Part shown: positions 1 to 10,466 of the stretch, one piece after another
Layout: the number at the start of each line of letters is the position of its first letter
Numbering within the stretch: the stretch's first letter is position 1
Assembly (NCBI GenBank): GCA_021234155.1
Contig: JAJEKV010000003.1
Span: forward strand, 30,487,166-30,551,165
From: Isoetes taiwanensis
Lineage: Eukaryota; Streptophyta; Lycopodiopsida; Isoetales; Isoetaceae
Length of the DNA stretch: 64,000 nucleotides
Direction: 5' to 3'
Notes under the pieces: model-generated
What the model saw: only the letters and a program-made list of their open reading frames with translations
What the model was told of the DNA's origin: nothing
The model's database searches: none
Position numbers and translations under genes: made by a program

Positions 1-66
1 TGAGTCTTTGCCTAACCTCCACCTCGGATGCGAGCATCTCTTGTAAAATATGATAATTATTTTCAG

Positions 67-614
67 TTAGCTTTCCGTGATGGGCGTGTAAGTATTTTTC
101 TCGACCTTAGCCTTTGGCTATGCGGCGCATGGCTCTTAAATATTTTTAACATGCTTGTTGTTTTCTATGTTAGGTCTGGGAGCTACAAGAAAAACTTTTT
201 GACATGTTCTCTGAGGGCACTTTAAAAACTAAAGGCAAGTCAACGGATTCCAAGAGGAAGAAAAATGATCCCGCAAAGCAAAAGGATATGGGTATAATGG
301 CCTGGCGTGAAATGCAAGGCCTACAAAATGTTGACAAAGTTTGTGAGGTCCTGCAAAAGGTTGTTGATAAACAGTTCACTCTGGAAGAGATGCAGCGAGA
401 ATTTAAACAGTAAGCCTACATTACACACTCACGTTTTTTCCAATGTTTGTTATTAACCTCTTGGAACGTTTGCAGCCAAAAAGATTGTGCACTCTGTCAG
501 CAACAGCTAATGGTTCACCTCAACTGCGACAACTGGGAGAAGGTGCGGGAATTATACCCCACGTGGTCCTCAGACGAAAAAATAAATCAATATGCCACCA
601 ACTTTACCAACTGG
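67..614 (+). CDS. Exons of an unrecognised multi-exon gene (internal fragment)
   Basis: Three exons can be read: 67-87, 174-409 and 476-614. Each has AG upstream and GTAAGT, GTAAGC or GTATGT downstream, and the reading phase stays open across both junctions. The first is a 21-nt microexon (LAFRDGR). The second encodes a lysine-rich, probably helical stretch (VWELQEKLFDMF, then a KSTDSKRKKNDPAKQK basic patch). The third starts with a CALC motif and ends ...NQYATNFTNW. The 3' splice sites have modest pyrimidine tracts. I do not recognise the family; the pieces could belong to a host gene or to a transposon-encoded protein. The gene extends left of the window, and no further exon is evident before the hairpins at 673. 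The splice pattern is seen in the sequence; that it is a live gene is inference. Confidence 0.5.
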
Positions 615-672
615 GTATGTCATTTCTTTCTCCTCCTTGCTGCTTGAGTTAAGGTATTCGTTTTTTAAATGC

Positions 673-738
673 GCTATGCGGCGCATAGCATGTGATTGAG
701 GACCTTATGGTAGTGCTATGCGGCGCGATAGCACTACC
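673..738. repeat. Two GC-rich hairpins (CTATGCG family)
   Basis: Positions 673-689 form a palindrome, GCTATGCGGCGCATAGC. Positions 709-738 form a second hairpin with 11-bp perfect arms (GGTAGTGCTAT and its complement) around GCGGCGCG. Related CTATGCG...CGCATAG motifs occur near 118-132, 2076 and 2241, so this is a small local family of foldbacks. Confidence 0.6.
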
Positions 739-739
739 C

Positions 740-2070
740 CGAGTCCCTCTCTCCCCATGCTATGCACGATAAAGCACGAAAGTGAGGAGCTGTCGTTTTG
801 TTTCTTACAAATTGTTTTTGGCTTTCGAAAAGAAAGACCCCATGCCACGGCTTTTTGAACATGGTCCGGCTAGCTAAGGAGGGCGGTCAAAGCTGAAAAA
901 AGTCTCAAGAAATTTGAACGAGTTTGGTGCCTTCGAATTTGAAAGATTTGATATGTTTGGCCAGAATTGTCTTTATCGGGTGTATCGTGGGAATTGTGTC
1001 AAACTTCGACCACACTTTGAGACACGGCAACTATTCCTTGTGCATTTGTGACATACCTTCACGGGTTTAAGTTGCTCGACGGTAGCGTGGTGATGACTCA
1101 CCATTTACGTCGCGGAGTTTGATTCTTTTTTTGGGAAGGTTTGTTAAGATAAACACCGCCCGCCTCGGAGGATTGTCGTCTTCCACTCCACTAACCAGGC
1201 GGTATGGTGCAAGCGGCTATGAAGACCCACTTTGCAAAGGCTGGTTTCTGAGGCTGCCATATGGTAGCGTCTAGTTGTTTTCTCCATGCGGGCATAAGCG
1301 AATACAAAAGTGTTTCCTTTCTTTGCAGGTTAAAGGCGAATATTAGGGGAGGTGGTGGTGCTAGACTTGTCAACTTGTGGGGAGCAGATTCACATAGGCT
1401 ACCATAGCATATCGGGCGAGAGAAGCCAAATGCACTATAACTGCTAGCGGCATGGATTTTCGCAATGCGTTTCAATGCCCAGCAGTCTTACAAAAGCTTC
1501 TGAGACCAGTTCACGAGGGGCGCATTGTCAATCCCTACCGAAGCCTCGGAGACTAATTAACACGCAGCTTACGGACATGTTCTCGCAAACGGAGATTGGG
1601 TCGTTGGCGCATTTTCGAGGATCGGCACCACGTTGGCTTGTGCATTCTGAAGGGCGCGAAGCTGGCAGAGCCATTGGCGTCGACGCGATGCGTAGCATAC
1701 ATCAAGTCACGTGTCGGTTCCTTACGACTTGCTTGGGACGAAAAGCAGGAACTTGGGATCAAGGATAAGGATGGTGTTAGGCCTTCTCTGTTCGAGCACT
1801 GTGCCTCCTCTTTACAGGGAACAACGACGATCAAAGCGACTATGTTGAATTGATTCCGTCGAAGATCCACTTAAGGTCACACGGGTTGAAGATCCGCCGA
1901 GTCGAGGAAAATCTAGAAGCTACTAAGCCTAAGTCTCACGGAGGTTGAATCGGATGAGGAAATACACGCAAAGGATGTTCCTTTGGATATTTAAAATTTC
2001 ATTCCAAAAGTTAAACATTTTATTCTATGTGCCCTATTTTTAAATGTAATATATTCCATTAATGATCTGT
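740..2070. other. No gene recognised
   Basis: Mixed-composition DNA with short open frames on both strands (longest about 105 codons, 1553-1870 minus). None has a recognisable motif or convincing splice signals. I see nothing else to annotate here. Confidence 0.5.
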
Positions 2071-2395
2071 CATGTCTATGCGCATAGGCTTTTTCTCTTT
2101 CGAGTTGCATTTTGTTGGTCTAAAAAGTTTGTCTTTTACTTTGTTTAAAAACAAGAAAACCTGCTTGTCTTCGAAATGTGGATTTCTTTAGGCTCACTGC
2201 GTTTTTTAAATAAATTATAATTTAATAAGGACTGTCTTCTCTATGCGCGCATAGGCTTTTCTCTTTTCAGTTGCATTTTTGTGCTCCAAAAAGTGTGTTT
2301 CTTACTTTGTCCAAAACCAAGAAAACCTGCTTGTCTTCGAAATGTGGACTTTTTTTAGGCTCACTGCGTTTTTTGGGCTTGTTTTTTTTAAAAAA
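2071..2395. repeat. Tandem duplication, about 165-bp period, two copies
   Basis: Two diverged copies start at 2076 and 2241. Each begins with a CTATGCGC...GCATAGG palindrome and continues through a shared stretch (…GAAAACCTGCTTGTCTTCG…, …AGGCTCACTGCGTTTTTT…). The second copy lacks some of the AT-rich filler of the first. Confidence 0.75.
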
Positions 2396-2513
2396 TGGCT
2401 AAAATGCCGAATTTACGTGTTTTTGAAAAAGGAATCTGCAATTGCACCACAGGTCATTAGTGCATTTGCTAGGTCACCTTGTTAGAGGAGAGAATGTTCT
2501 TTACCGCCCCGGG

Positions 2514-2719
2514 TTTCTCGACTCGCGAGTCGAGAAAGTCCCTTGAATGTTTAATTTTCTTTTACTTCTATGGTTTTCTCGACTCACGAGTCGAGAAAGC
2601 TCCGCATCCTTTGACTTTTCTATGTTCCCCTGGCTTTCTTGACTCGCGAGTCGAGAAACCCCAGTGAAAATCGAGAAATGATAGGATGCTAGGGCTTTCT
2701 CGACTCGCGAGTCGAGAAA
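2514..2719. repeat. Array of four 24-bp palindromes at about 61-bp spacing
   Basis: Four near-identical palindromes with core CTCGACTCGCGAGTCGAG flanked by TTT/AAA lie at 2514-2537, 2575-2598, 2635-2658 and 2696-2719. Start-to-start spacing is 61, 60 and 61 bp. The 36-37-bp spacers between them differ strongly but look weakly related, so the array is best read as a diverged tandem repeat whose palindrome has been conserved or homogenised. The same core recurs at 5302-6220. Confidence 0.85.
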
Positions 2720-3236
2720 CCGCCGAATCAGAGAGTTCTTTACCTTATGTAGCTGGCACTCACTGCTATTGTGTTGCAGCGGTGGCTAATCTTTGGCCAG
2801 CTTCGGTCTTTGGCGTCTCGGCTGCAAGAACTTCGCACTCTAAACAGCATATCTATCCTTGATCCTTTGCGGCACCTCCTTCTCCGTCTCGCAATACTTG
2901 CGCTGCCCTCCTCGAATCTTTGACCGTCTACTACCGAGGTCGGACGTCTTTTCCCTTGAGGTCTTCCTCGGACTTCCGGTGAACAAGTCGCCGATTCGAT
3001 CTGCTGAAAGGTATGACATCCGCGGGCATTGGATCTGCAGCGGGGGATGTCGCACCATCAGGTTGAGAATCTCCGGCATGTGTCTTTGGATTAAATTCCA
3101 CCGTGGTTGAACAAGGCGGCATCTCCGTGCAAACCTTCAGCGTCGATGTCCACCGGCGGCTTGTGTGATATTCCCAGCGGATATCTTGAGCCGGCCGCTC
3201 CATTTTACGTGCCCCTCTCTTTGAAATCTGATGCGG

Positions 3237-3941
3237 TCATGCGGATCCATTGGTGGGAGTCGACCATATCTTCGTGCGCTTCATCATCGATTCCTCCCGT
3301 GTTGTGTCATCTCCTCCATCTGTGGTCTTGTCCGGACTTTTTTCTTTATGAACCACAACTTCCCTCCCCACTGTCGAGTGTTGTAGAGTCTTCAGCACAG
3401 TGGATGTGAAGCTCCCCGTGTTGAACAGTTTTTCCCTCACTCTGGAAATCTCCATTCCAAGCTCCCTGGATATTAGGGTCCCGGCCTCCTCCATCCTTTC
3501 CAGATCCTTCCACCCAAGGTTCTGACAGTTTAAAGGCGCCGGCCTTTTGTCGGTGCTCTTCGACTTGCTCATTGAGGAGTGAGAATAATTTGAAACTGAT
3601 AATTTTTTCGTGTGGTAGAACTTACTCTTTTGGCAGTCTTCCACAAACATTGATAGATGCTTCGAATCTGGCGCAGAGACGGAGAGCACAACACCGACCT
3701 TCTTGTACTTGTCTCTGGAGCTCTTCTTATCCCTTTGGTGGAGAAACAGATCTTTCTCCTTCCCACTTGTTGATACCTCGACAAACCACCAAGAATCTGC
3801 TGGTGTGTCAAGAAGCTCTGTCTCCAATCCCTCGATGACGAAGAACGGAGTTCGGCCAGTGATCACTAGTGAGTCCTCGGTGAATGCTGCAAGACCAAAG
3901 GATGGATCAGTAAAGGTATTCCGACCAAAGAAAAACCTCAC
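3237..3941 (-). CDS. Unrecognised open frame, possible exon
   Basis: A 234-codon open frame on the minus strand. It does not begin with ATG (the 5' codon is GTG), so it is more likely an exon, or chance, than a complete protein. The translation is varied rather than low-complexity, with a middle rich in Lys/Ser (KKSSRDKYKK, SMSKSKSTDKR) and a helical section (LERMEEAGTLISRELGMEISRVREKLF). Directly upstream on the same strand, 4162-3938 is another open frame, very basic (RRKLNLRKGSSKRRSGG…KKLRRRAKPGSSGSKKRK), overlapping by a few bases in another phase. I recognise no family for either. Confidence 0.3.
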   Translation of the reverse strand: MRFFFGRNTFTDPSFGLAAFTEDSLVITGRTPFFVIEGLETELLDTPADSWWFVEVSTSGKEKDLFLHQRDKKSSRDKYKKVGVVLSVSAPDSKHLSMFVEDCQKSKFYHTKKLSVSNYSHSSMSKSKSTDKRPAPLNCQNLGWKDLERMEEAGTLISRELGMEISRVREKLFNTGSFTSTVLKTLQHSTVGREVVVHKEKSPDKTTDGGDDTTREESMMKRTKIWSTPTNGSA

Positions 3942-4176
3942 ATCTCACCTGGAGCGCCTGTCTTTCTCTTCTTGCTGCCGCTAGAACCCGGTTTCGCTCG
4001 GCGCCTAAGCTTCTTGGGCCGAGTCGTCATGTCTATATGCCCCCCACTTCTTCTTTTGCTCGAACCCTTACGTAAATTAAGCTTCCTCCGCGCCTTGGAG
4101 GTTTTAGGACTGCTGCGTAAAAGGGTGGGCGTGTTCTTAATTTTGAATTTAAGGACATACAATCATTTAAGAAAAA

Positions 4177-4220
4177 GCGGGCTAAAGGGTGCAAAGCCGC
4201 GGTCGGCTTTAGCCCGCCCA
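4177..4220. repeat. Hairpin with GCGGGCTAAAG arms
   Basis: An inverted repeat with arms GCGGGCTAAAG and CTTTAGCCCGC around a short GC-rich loop. It could be the end of a foldback element, but no partner terminus was found. Confidence 0.6.
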
Positions 4221-4418
4221 AACACCATTTCGAAATTGAATCACATCCAGGGACTTAGTGAGCGCAGTGTGGCTTATCTTCACTGCGGCATTGGCGACTT
4301 AGAGTTGGGAGGCGAGCATCGACCTATGGCGACTTCAGGAATGGCGCCCACGGCGTGGTAAGCTCCTCACGGCCTTGCTCAGGTGTATTTTTTTCTTCCG
4401 GCGTCTTATTGCAAGTAG

Positions 4419-4845
4419 TTGATTTGATCGATGAGCACGGAGCTAAGGTAGCAAGCGGAGAGGAGCTGCCAGACACGGGAATGCTACACTGCAGCGCCAT
4501 GGAACGGGGATACACGAGAATCGCATTGATACAAGTATTAGATGCGAATGCACTCTTGATGAGACCGACAGAAGAAGCAAAGACTCTCGGTGAGGCTGCG
4601 GGATCTGTCATACAATGGCCCAAGGAATTACTGCGTGAAGAGGTGAGTTTCAGAGATGCCTGTGTTATTTTGCGTGTAGAACATGCCGTCTGTGTTTAGA
4701 TCATGGAACTGCTCATAAGCTCGACAGATTTATTGTTTCCTTGTCCAGCATTTTTCAGCTTCGAGAGATGATTTACTCTCTGGGTTGAGAGATGCTCGGC
4801 ACGGAAACAATGGATCGGGGGTTAACGTGAACAGTTCCGTTTTAG
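4419..4845 (+). CDS. Two exons with a DUF8039-like domain (partial gene)
   Basis: Exon 4419-4642 is preceded by AG and followed by GTGAGT. It encodes VDLIDEHGAKVASGEELPDT, then a tail ending TLGEAAGSVIQWPKELL. The Gly-Ala-[VA]-Gly-x-x-x-x-WPK-x-L end resembles the plant DUF8039 domain, which is often found in CACTA-type transposon proteins and their relatives. Exon 4749-4845 follows in phase, reads on from HFSASRDDLLSGLRDARHG, and ends at a GTGTGT donor; read through into 4846 onward it soon meets a stop. Upstream exons are not resolved. The splice signals are seen; the domain match rests on memory of the family. Confidence 0.4.
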
Positions 4846-4944
4846 GTGTGTTTTTTCTTGGAATGTTTTCTTCGAATGTTGTATATATATCAGGCTAGGT
4901 CTAAGGCCCTGGAGATGTGGTTCAAATGCATACTCCTGTGGTTA

Positions 4945-5042
4945 GTCGGAGAGGCCTCTACCCTCTCAGAACCACTCCTCTTCGCAATATTCGAGGAATG
5001 TGGTTCGAAGGAGAGTGGCTCAGACAGGCTAGAGGCACTTGG
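4945..5042. repeat. Imperfect foldback
   Basis: A stretch reading ...GGCCTCTACC...CCACTCCTCTTCG, then AATATTCGAGGAATG, then CGAAGGAGAGTGG...TAGAGGC. Outer and inner arms both pair imperfectly. It is related to the foldbacks at 5107-5189, 5480-5580, 5790-5890 and 5926-6008, which share the AATATT-centred loop. Confidence 0.6.
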
Positions 5043-5106
5043 GACTAAAAACAGGAAAATACAAACAGGAGTGCTTAGTTGTAGAGGCCTGTGCTACGTC
5101 CCAAAG

Positions 5107-5189
5107 GCCTGCAGACAGTCAGGGCCACTTCCCTTCGCAATATTCGAGGAATATAGTTTGAAGGAGAGTGGCTGAGACTGTCTGCAGGC
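5107..5189. repeat. Compound hairpin with 14-bp perfect outer arms
   Basis: Outer arms GCCTGCAGACAGTC (5107-5120) and its exact complement (5176-5189) enclose a second imperfect stem (CCACTTCCCTTCG with TTGAAGGAGAGTGG) and an AATATTCGAGGAATAT centre. A near copy with one arm mismatch lies at 5926-6008. Confidence 0.8.
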
Positions 5190-5280
5190 ACCTGGAGATT
5201 GCTATGTGGGAGCGGGCATTGCTATGTGGGAGCGGGCTAAGGGATTCTGACTGGGTCGAGGCCACTGCGACCATACACAG

Positions 5281-5902
5281 GAGAATTGGCTGGCTACGGG
5301 ATTCTCGACTTGCGAGTCGAGAAAGGCCTGTATTGGCTTCCTGTCTGCATTCTCGACTCGCAAGTCGAGAATGCCTTAAGCCATCGACAACTCTAGATAG
5401 TACACATGGAGTGCTGGCTGGTTTAAGGCATTCTCGACTCGCAAGTCGAGAATGCAGCCAGCAAGCTCTGAGGTTTCCCTGTGGTTAGTTGTAGAGGCCT
5501 CCACCCAGTTCGAGCCCCTCCCTTCAATATTAAGCCGAAGATGGTTGAAGGAGAGTGGCTCGACGGGTGGAGGCCATTCTCCACACGAGGAGAATTGGCT
5601 GGCTAAAGGATTCTCGACTTGCGAGTCGAGAATGCAAGTGTTGGCTTCCTGTCTGCATTCTCGACTCGCAAGTCGAGAATGCCTTAGCCATCGAGAACTC
5701 CAGATAGTACACATGGAGTGCTGGCTGGATAAGGCATTCTCGACTCGCGAGCCGAGAATGCAGACAGCAAGCTCTGTGGTTTCCCTATGGTTAGTTGTAG
5801 AGGCCTCCACCCAGTCCGAGCCCATCCCTTCTAATATTCGGCCGAAGATGGTTCGAAGGAGACGGCCTCTGACTGGGTAGAGGCCACTGCGACCATACAC
5901 AG
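5281..5902. repeat. Tandem duplication of a 309-bp foldback-rich unit
   Basis: Unit 1 is 5281-5589 and unit 2 is 5590-5902; a third copy starts at 5903 and soon diverges. Each unit begins GAGAATTGGCTGGCTA and carries three palindromes with core CTCGACTYGCRAGTCGAG, the second and third extended to GCATT...AATGC (28 bp). It then has a large stem whose arms contain GGCCTCCACCC and GGGTGGAGGCC or variants. Palindrome positions are 5302-5323, 5347-5374, 5428-5455, 5611-5632, 5655-5682 and 5734-5761. Some copies carry single changes that unpair one position. Confidence 0.85.
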
Positions 5903-5925
5903 GAGAATTGGCTTGCCAAGGGTTG

Positions 5926-6008
5926 GCCTGCAGACAGTCAAAACCACTTCCCTTCGCAATATTCGAGCAAGATAGTTTGAAGGAGAGTGGTTAAGACTGT
6001 CTGCGGGC
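5926..6008. repeat. Compound hairpin, second copy
   Basis: A near-duplicate of the 5107-5189 foldback. Arms GCCTGCAGACAGTC (5926-5939) and GACTGTCTGCGGGC (5995-6008) differ at one paired position. Confidence 0.8.
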
Positions 6009-6072
6009 ATCTGTAGAATGCACTAGAGCCGGCACTGGTGTGTGTGAGATTAGCGGGCTTTGGCTAGGAATG

Positions 6073-6220
6073 ACATTCTCAACTCGCGAGTCGAGAATGC
6101 AAGAATGGCGTTATTCTCGACTGGCGAGTCGGGAATCCCTCAACCAGCCAACAATCCAGAGTGTACATTCCCTGTTCTCGCCTCGCGAGTCGAGACATTC
6201 TCGAGTCGCGAGTCGAGAAT
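6073..6220. repeat. Cluster of four further CTCGACTCGCGAGTCGAG palindromes
   Basis: Palindromes or near-palindromes lie at about 6073-6100, 6113-6136, 6174-6196 and 6197-6220. The last two abut. Copies differ by single substitutions such as CTCAACTCGCGAGTCGAG. They are flanked by arms CCAACAATCCAGA and its complement (TCTGGATTGTTGG), so the cluster sits inside a larger inverted repeat of about 100 bp. Confidence 0.75.
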
Positions 6221-7324
6221 AAGGCCTGTACTTTCTGGATTGTTGGCAAGCTGAGGGATTCCGACTTCGCCAATCAGAACTTCGAGTTCCATACGCACCT
6301 CTCACGCAAAGGAGGATATCTTTGTGAGTTAAATTGCGGTTACGTGAAGCAATTCCTATTCTTAGTTTATAGTTAGAAAAAATCAATCCTAGTTATGTTC
6401 TGTTATGAAACATTCATAGACAGTTTAGCAATTTCTGTTGTGAATCATTCCTAGTAATGTTCCGTTACTGCTCTGCAATATCTTACTTCCTATCACCTCT
6501 CTCTGATGATTTCTATCTCGGTTGCTTGCTACTACTCTTACCACTATTCTCACTTGTGCCTGTACAATGTATTCAATTCAACAAAAACTAAGAAAAAGAA
6601 AACAAAAACAGAAAACAATACAAAAGAAAAACAGAAAACAGAGAACAAATGAGATTAATGAGAAAACAGAGAACAGTGGAGACAAATGAGATTAAAAAAC
6701 GGTATGATATTACAAAAACATACCTGGAAGATTTGTTGGATGAGGAGGAAGCTCCCGTGTTCGATTCCATGTGGCTACAGGCGTTCGCAAAGCATGAATA
6801 AGGATTTGTCGGGCTGGAAATTGTATCAGGCAATAATAAGAGCCTCTAACAAAGAATATAAGTAAACGTGCAGTAAAGAACTTACAGAAAACTAAAAAGA
6901 AGCAGTAAAAAAAGCTAAAAACTTACAGAGAAGAACCTCACTTTCTTCTCAGGCAGTAACGCCCGCTCGAACACTCAATCTGCGCGAAAACTTCGGCGCT
7001 GGATGCGTCGTGATCCGCCGACCAGGCTGCTGTCATCGATGGCCTTGGAATCGATCGGTTCGGTCGATCGCCTGATGGGAAAACAGGGCGCTTAGGGAAA
7101 ACAGAGAGCGGGAAGAGTGATCAGAGAGAACAGGGGAGGAAGAATGGTCGGGGAGGAAGAGGAAGAGGGTGCAGTTATTTCTGGCTGCACCCTCGAACTA
7201 AATAAAAGTGCAATAATAAAGATCACATCCGCGTGTGGGCCATACCCTCCATGACATGGCAATGCGGGTTCTTGGCGTGTACGCTATCGGCCTCGAGGGG
7301 CGCCCGCGTGGCCAGGACAAGATA

Positions 7325-7558
7325 TTAAAGGTTAATATGATTTATACCATGGTTGATATGGTTATACCATCATCTAAAATGGTTATGTTCATATGTTATA
7401 TATTTAATATGGTTATATAGTTTCAATGGTTACATATGGTTTTAATGTTTACATATGGTTTATATTGAATATGGTTGTATGGTTTAATATGGTTATATGA
7501 TTTTAGTGGTTATATATGGTTGTATGGTTTATATTTAATATGTTTGTATGGTTTTAAT
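7325..7558 (+). repeat. AT-rich ATATGGTT minisatellite within an intron
   Basis: Degenerate repeats of ATATGGTTATAT/TTATATGGTT end at a TTTAATTCAG acceptor, after which the coding frame of the transposon gene opens. The complementary stretch in copy B (about 59285-59505) has diverged freely, as expected of an intron. Confidence 0.6.
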
Positions 7559-7559
7559 T

Positions 7560-10466
7560 CAGGGAGCATGTGAGATGAGCAAAGTGGAGCCAAGGAAGCC
7601 CAGCACAGGCCATTGCCCTAGGCTCCAATGGAGGAAGATGGGTTGCTTGTTGTTGCACCCTTGCAACGAGACGGTATTTGCAGAGGGCATAATAACTGCA
7701 GTTGATCCTTTTGATAGTGTGAATGATGAAAGGCTGGGAGATGATCATCTTGGAGTTGGCATTGTGAAGCTTTTTATCGAAGTTGATACAATCATGTCCC
7801 AGGGAAGCTCTAGTGATTGCATTGTGTGCTCTGGGTTGCTAGAGTCCCAAAGTCAGTTGAGATGGCCAATTAGATATATTACACACAAGAATGGTGATAG
7901 TCTGGAATACCCTACTCAACTACATACCCCAAGACCCACCCAAGGCCATGTGGAAGATTTGGTGGTCGATGAGCATCCTTTGATCACAAGGAAGAGACGT
8001 TATGTTTTTCATAAAAGGCAGCCAAGGGTGCCCAAGAGGCCTAGAAGTAACAAATATTTAGAAAGGATGGAAAGTATGGCCCCAACCAAAGAAAACCTCG
8101 AGGCAATTAGGGGACAAGAGTGTTGCAACCTAGATTGCTGGTCGCGATCTGGTGTGGATGACCTCGTTCGAGATAAGGTCCCAATACATTGGATGACTTC
8201 AAAAAGATAGGATTAATTTCATCTACTCCTTGTGTAAGAATTCCAGCTATGATGAAAACACAGGAAGGCTACTATATCAATTGAGGGGCATGAGGGTATG
8301 TATGAGAGCAGATGGATTCTTGGGGTGAGCAAGTCTTCATTCTACAGATACTGGGAGCATGTTAGAAAAGGGCACAGTTTGTTCCAACATGGTAATGCAC
8401 TCACTTTGAAACCTAGAGCAAATACTCTCAAGGCCATTGCAGTCTTCGAGAGCTTTGTGAGATACATGTCTCAATCTATGCCCCACAAGAATTTGAGCGA
8501 GCACGGGTGCGAGTGGTGCAAAAAGGTGTTGCCACAACACTATATCCAAAAGGAGTGCCTTAAAGAGGTCAACTCCATCCTAGAAACTACTGGAGGTAGG
8601 CCTCTTTCTCAATCACATTTCAGCAAGTTATGGAGCACTCACTTCTCAGACGTGAGTGTCCTGCAACACATGCCATTTTCAAAGTGCAACACTTATATTC
8701 AACTCAAGGATACACTTGCATCAACTGCAATAGAGAAAGAAAGAATGGCAATTAGGGAGTAATTTGCAGATCACCAAAGGGACCAAATATCATGTAGACA
8801 GTTGTATTGGCGGTGGAGAACATTTTTACGAGATCTTGTGGGACAAATTTTTGTGTATAATGCATGATAAGATGGACCAACACAAGACTTTCTTGCCAAA
8901 GCTAGATCCTTTACCCAAGCGTTGTCAAAACGCTTTTCAGATGAAAGTAAGTTTGGCGGGTGTCTTAACACATGGTCATGGAACTGGAACATATGGTCAT
9001 TTTGTGCTTGATCTATGGAGGGATGATCCAAACTTCCATGTGAGCTCTATTTTCAAGTGCTTGAGAACACTAGAGAAAGGATCGATAGAAGGGAGGAGGT
9101 ATTCCCCTTCAGCACCCATTTTTGAGGCTTTGATGGATGATCAACCGCTTTGTTACCAAAGGCGGATAAAAAAAGCTCACATCCAAGGTGTCTAGTGAAT
9201 CAAGGAGGACTTGGGATGATTTCCCTTACTTGAGAAACCCTTTGCGAGGAGCTATGTGTTCAATTGGACAACCTGTTGGAAAGAAAACAAGAATAGATGG
9301 ATGTTTGGGGCAATGTCATACTTGGCGGTGGTGGGAGTATTCAAAGTTGTGAAAGTGGGATTCATGATGGTTGGGCACGCATGATGATATAGATGGATTC
9401 TTTGGAACTTTCTCCACCAAGCTCAAGAGAGAAAACGTGACTAGTCTCCGGGAACTAATTGGATGTGTTTGAGAGGCGCATTGACCCCAACCCAATGGCT
9501 TTCTTGATGGATGAGGTTGATTGGAAATCATTTGTAGAGGGATACTTGCTAGATGGTAAGGACTAGTTGACAGGACACACAAAGCCACTTCAGTTCAAGT
9601 TTTGGGTTAGGGATGGAATACCAATCATGCAATATAAGTGGAGACCAGGTGACAAGTTGTGGATGCCTGTACAAGGAATCGAGTTGTGGCAAAGGGGTGC
9701 TGCTGGTAAAGTTCTCATTCCTAAAGGGCAGCCAAAACCACTACCTCCCTTCAAGACTGTCAAAGACTCTAGCCAACTAGTGAAGGGCATCAAGGATTAC
9801 ATAACGCACTGGGATGATGTTCGAAATGGAAAGCACACCTCCACTCTTAAGAAAAATCAAATGGACTCCCTAATCAAGTACTGGGAGAAAGTTGTGACAT
9901 GCTTAGAAACTGAACAACCATGTGGGAGGAAGCTAAGAGACGGGTTCTTGCCAGAGTCAAGATGGGAGGGTTCTCAAGGAGCAAGCACGTCTAAGAATGT
10001 TCACTTGGGTCCTAACAAGGGTTCCAAGTGGTTTGTGGGAAGTAAGGCCTCAAAGACGAAGTGGTTTTATCTTCCTGAGTGGGATCCCTTTGAGGACATC
10101 AAGGAAGGATACTTTGTGCTAGTAAGGCCTGATGATGAGGACTGTCCAATATGGTTAGGGGTGTCACTCTCTGATGTAACCACCACTATGCCTGATGGAG
10201 AGGAGTTGCATCCTGGATTCCAAATTCAATATTGGGAGCCCATTGGGAGACACAAGGGCAACTTGAAGGAGCAATACACCGACTGCTGGGAGAAGAAGTG
10301 GAGGGCAAATTATGTTGATCCTCAGAGGAGGGAATTGGTGGAGTGTGTGGTATGGTCATATCCAAGTTCTCACACTGCAAAGGAGAACACACACAAGATC
10401 CCAAAAAGGGAGATGGACAAAGCCATGAGCAACCTCCATGCTATATCATTGTATGAGGGTAGATAA
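7560..10466 (+). pseudogene. DUF7869-like transposase-type protein, broken
   Basis: Coding blocks: 7560-8210, 8298-8762, 8764-9195 and 9567-10466, with frameshifts and stops between them. Landmarks in order are QWRKMGCLLLHPCNETVFAEGIITAVDPFDSV, the SKSSFYRYWE...RKGHSLFQHGNAL segment, a CEWC motif, a region with THGHGTGTYGHF, and a C-terminal part with KWRPGDKLWMP. The key HTHDDIDGFFGTFS motif, intact in copy B, is broken here near 9375 by a small change that creates an in-frame stop. DUF7869 proteins are transposon-linked and are thought to carry an RNase H-like core; the exact reaction is not something I can state. The last block alone is 299 codons and intact. Confidence 0.65.

Noticed and set aside
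2514-2719. CRISPR array (24-bp repeats, 36-37-bp spacers)
   Set aside because: The setting is plant nuclear DNA, the repeats are full palindromes, there are only four, the spacers look distantly related to one another, the same palindrome occurs elsewhere without regular spacing, and no cas genes are near.
6588-6833. Minus-strand frame rich in Phe/Leu/Ser
   Set aside because: The complement of an AGAAAACA-type simple repeat on the plus strand.
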